A stretch of DNA of 64,000 nt from CAVSIS01 sp963814875 (GTDB lineage: Bacteria > Acidobacteriota > Thermoanaerobaculia > Thermoanaerobaculales > Sulfomarinibacteraceae). The stretch spans positions 62,001 through 126,000 of the forward strand of contig CAWFFJ010000019.1 of NCBI GenBank assembly GCA_963814875.1. The letters are read 5' to 3'. The notes beneath the pieces are model-generated. The model was given only the letters and a program-made list of their open reading frames with translations. It was not told where the DNA came from and searched no databases. Of the stretch, positions 63,127 through 64,000 are shown piece after piece (the stretch's first letter is position 1; each line of letters begins with the position of its first letter). The translations under genes and the position numbers were made by a program.

Positions 63127-64000
63127 CTAGATGCCACACCCGGTTCGGAGGTCTTTCGCCCGGTCGGTACGCTCCCAGGTAAAGTCCGGGTCGTTGCGTC
63201 CGAAGTGACCGTAGGCTGCGGTCTTGCGGTAGATTGGGCGGAGCAGGTCGAGGGCCTGGATGATCGCGCGCGGCGTGAGCGGGAAGACCTCACGGACCAC
63301 GCGGGTGATCCGCTCGTCCGGAACCTGTCCGGTGCCGAAGGTGTCGACCATGATGGAGACCGGGTCCGCGACACCGATCGCATAGGCCAGTTGGACCTCG
63401 GCCCGGCTCGCGAGACCGGCAGCGACGATGTTCTTTGCGACGTAACGGGCCATGTACGACGCGGAGCGGTCGACCTTGCTGGGGTCCTTTCCGGAAAAGG
63501 CCCCCCCGCCGTGCGAGCCGACGCCGCCGTACGTGTCGACGATGATCTTGCGTCCGGTCAGACCGCAGTCGCCTTGAGGCCCGCCAATGACGAAGCGCCC
63601 GGTCGGGTTGATGAGAACCTTGGTGTCGTCGTCCATCATCGCCAACGGAAGGACCGGAGCAATGACCTTCTCGCGCACCTCCATCCGCAGCTCGCGGATC
63701 GACACCGAGTCCGAGTGCTGACACGAGACCACCACCGCCTCGATGCGGTGCGGTGCGCCGTTCCGGTACTCGACCGACACCTGGCTCTTGCCGTCCGGCC
63801 GAAGCCACTCAATCTCGTCCGTCCTCCGGGCCTCGGCAAGCCGCATCGCGAGCTTGTGTGCGAGCATGATCGGCATCGGCATCAGCTCGGGCGTCTCGTC
63901 GCAGGCGAATCCGAACATCAGCCCTTGGTCGCCGGCGCCGCCGGTGTCGACCCCCTGCGCGATGTCCGGCGACTGCGGATCGATCGACGAAATCACTGCA
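63127..64000 (-). CDS. metK: S-adenosylmethionine synthetase (partial, N-terminus outside window)
   Basis: The last ~290 residues are present, running off the window end. SSIDPQSPDIAQGVD, GAGDQGLMFGFACDET, then VLINPTGRFVIGGPQGDCGLTGRKIIVDTYGG and HGGGAFSGKDPSKVDRSASYMARY, all characteristic of MetK. It makes SAM from ATP and methionine in the cytoplasm. The codon read as a start near 63996 is an internal Val; the frame continues beyond 64000. SAM made here would also serve the methyltransferases in the window. Confidence 0.96.
   Translation of the reverse strand, partial: AVISSIDPQSPDIAQGVDTGGAGDQGLMFGFACDETPELMPMPIMLAHKLAMRLAEARRTDEIEWLRPDGKSQVSVEYRNGAPHRIEAVVVSCQHSDSVSIRELRMEVREKVIAPVLPLAMMDDDTKVLINPTGRFVIGGPQGDCGLTGRKIIVDTYGGVGSHGGGAFSGKDPSKVDRSASYMARYVAKNIVAAGLASRAEVQLAYAIGVADPVSIMVDTFGTGQVPDERITRVVREVFPLTPRAIIQALDLLRPIYRKTAAYGHFGRNDPDFTWERTDRAKDLRTGCGI

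Noticed and set aside
63127..64000. SAM riboswitch near metK
   Set aside because: The metK leader lies outside the window (gene runs past 64000 on the minus strand), so it cannot be judged here.

Overview
The window is a 64-kb chromosomal segment of a high-GC bacterium with tightly packed genes. The gene complement points to an aerobic or facultatively aerobic, membrane-cytochrome-rich Gram-negative organism: a TonB-dependent receptor, an alternative complex III (Act) operon fused to a cytochrome oxidase operon, a Frz/Che-type chemosensory operon, a large multiheme secreted protein, and a C-terminal PVAAHNSG/WRTDL-type domain present in two secreted proteins. I read this as most likely Acidobacteriota (Thermoanaerobaculia/Holophagae-like). 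That placement is inferred from gene content, because there is no rRNA or other phylogenetic marker analysed here. No tRNA, rRNA, CRISPR array, transposase gene or phage gene was recognised.

Layout. 1-5.0 kb (minus strand): the conserved operon phoH - pgpH(7TM-HD) - ybeY - corC-like, preceded by a PduO-type cobalamin adenosyltransferase. 5.3-8.8 kb: dnaE. 9.5-13.2 kb: a small TPR-like protein, a polyprenyl diphosphate synthase coupled to a membrane-anchored beta-sandwich protein, and a LolA-like/unknown pair. 13.2-14.8 kb: purH. 15.1-21.5 kb (minus): a five-gene chemosensory operon cheW-mcp-cheA/REC-cheB-cheR whose receptor carries a Cache-like sensor at its C-terminus. 21.6-24.1 kb: a divergent pair (membrane protein / SAM-methyltransferase-like) and a secreted Ig-like protein. 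24.3-30.5 kb: TonB receptor, nine-heme surface protein, DUF1028 hydrolase-like protein. 30.7-34.3 kb (minus): a three-gene operon of GMC small subunit, GMC oxidoreductase and ThDP-dependent enzyme. 34.3-35.3 kb: a decayed, repeat-rich stretch. 35.3-37.5 kb: acetate kinase and 3-hydroxyacyl-CoA dehydrogenase. 37.6-40.1 kb: TlpA thioredoxin, a hypothetical, and a frameshifted threonine aldolase.

40.1-53.7 kb (plus) is one respiratory operon: actABCDEF, a small membrane protein, sco, and coxBACD plus an extra subunit-III-like gene. It forms a quinol:cytochrome c oxidoreductase feeding an A2-type (YS motif) caa3-like oxidase. 53.7-64 kb: a fused aroD-aroE, a TSUP exporter (convergent and overlapping), a heme-c HAMP sensor translationally coupled to a Ser/Thr kinase, trpS, a ferredoxin, a secreted repeat-domain protein, an orphan sensor histidine kinase and the 3' part of metK.

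Two sequence-level patterns run through the window. First, at least a dozen transcription units have a TAnnnT -10-like box 5-8 nt (mostly exactly 6) upstream of the start codon, which predicts extensive leaderless transcription. Second, an ACCACAGAG-ended inverted-repeat element occurs three times in intergenic gaps, one copy with a perfect 22-bp hairpin inside it.
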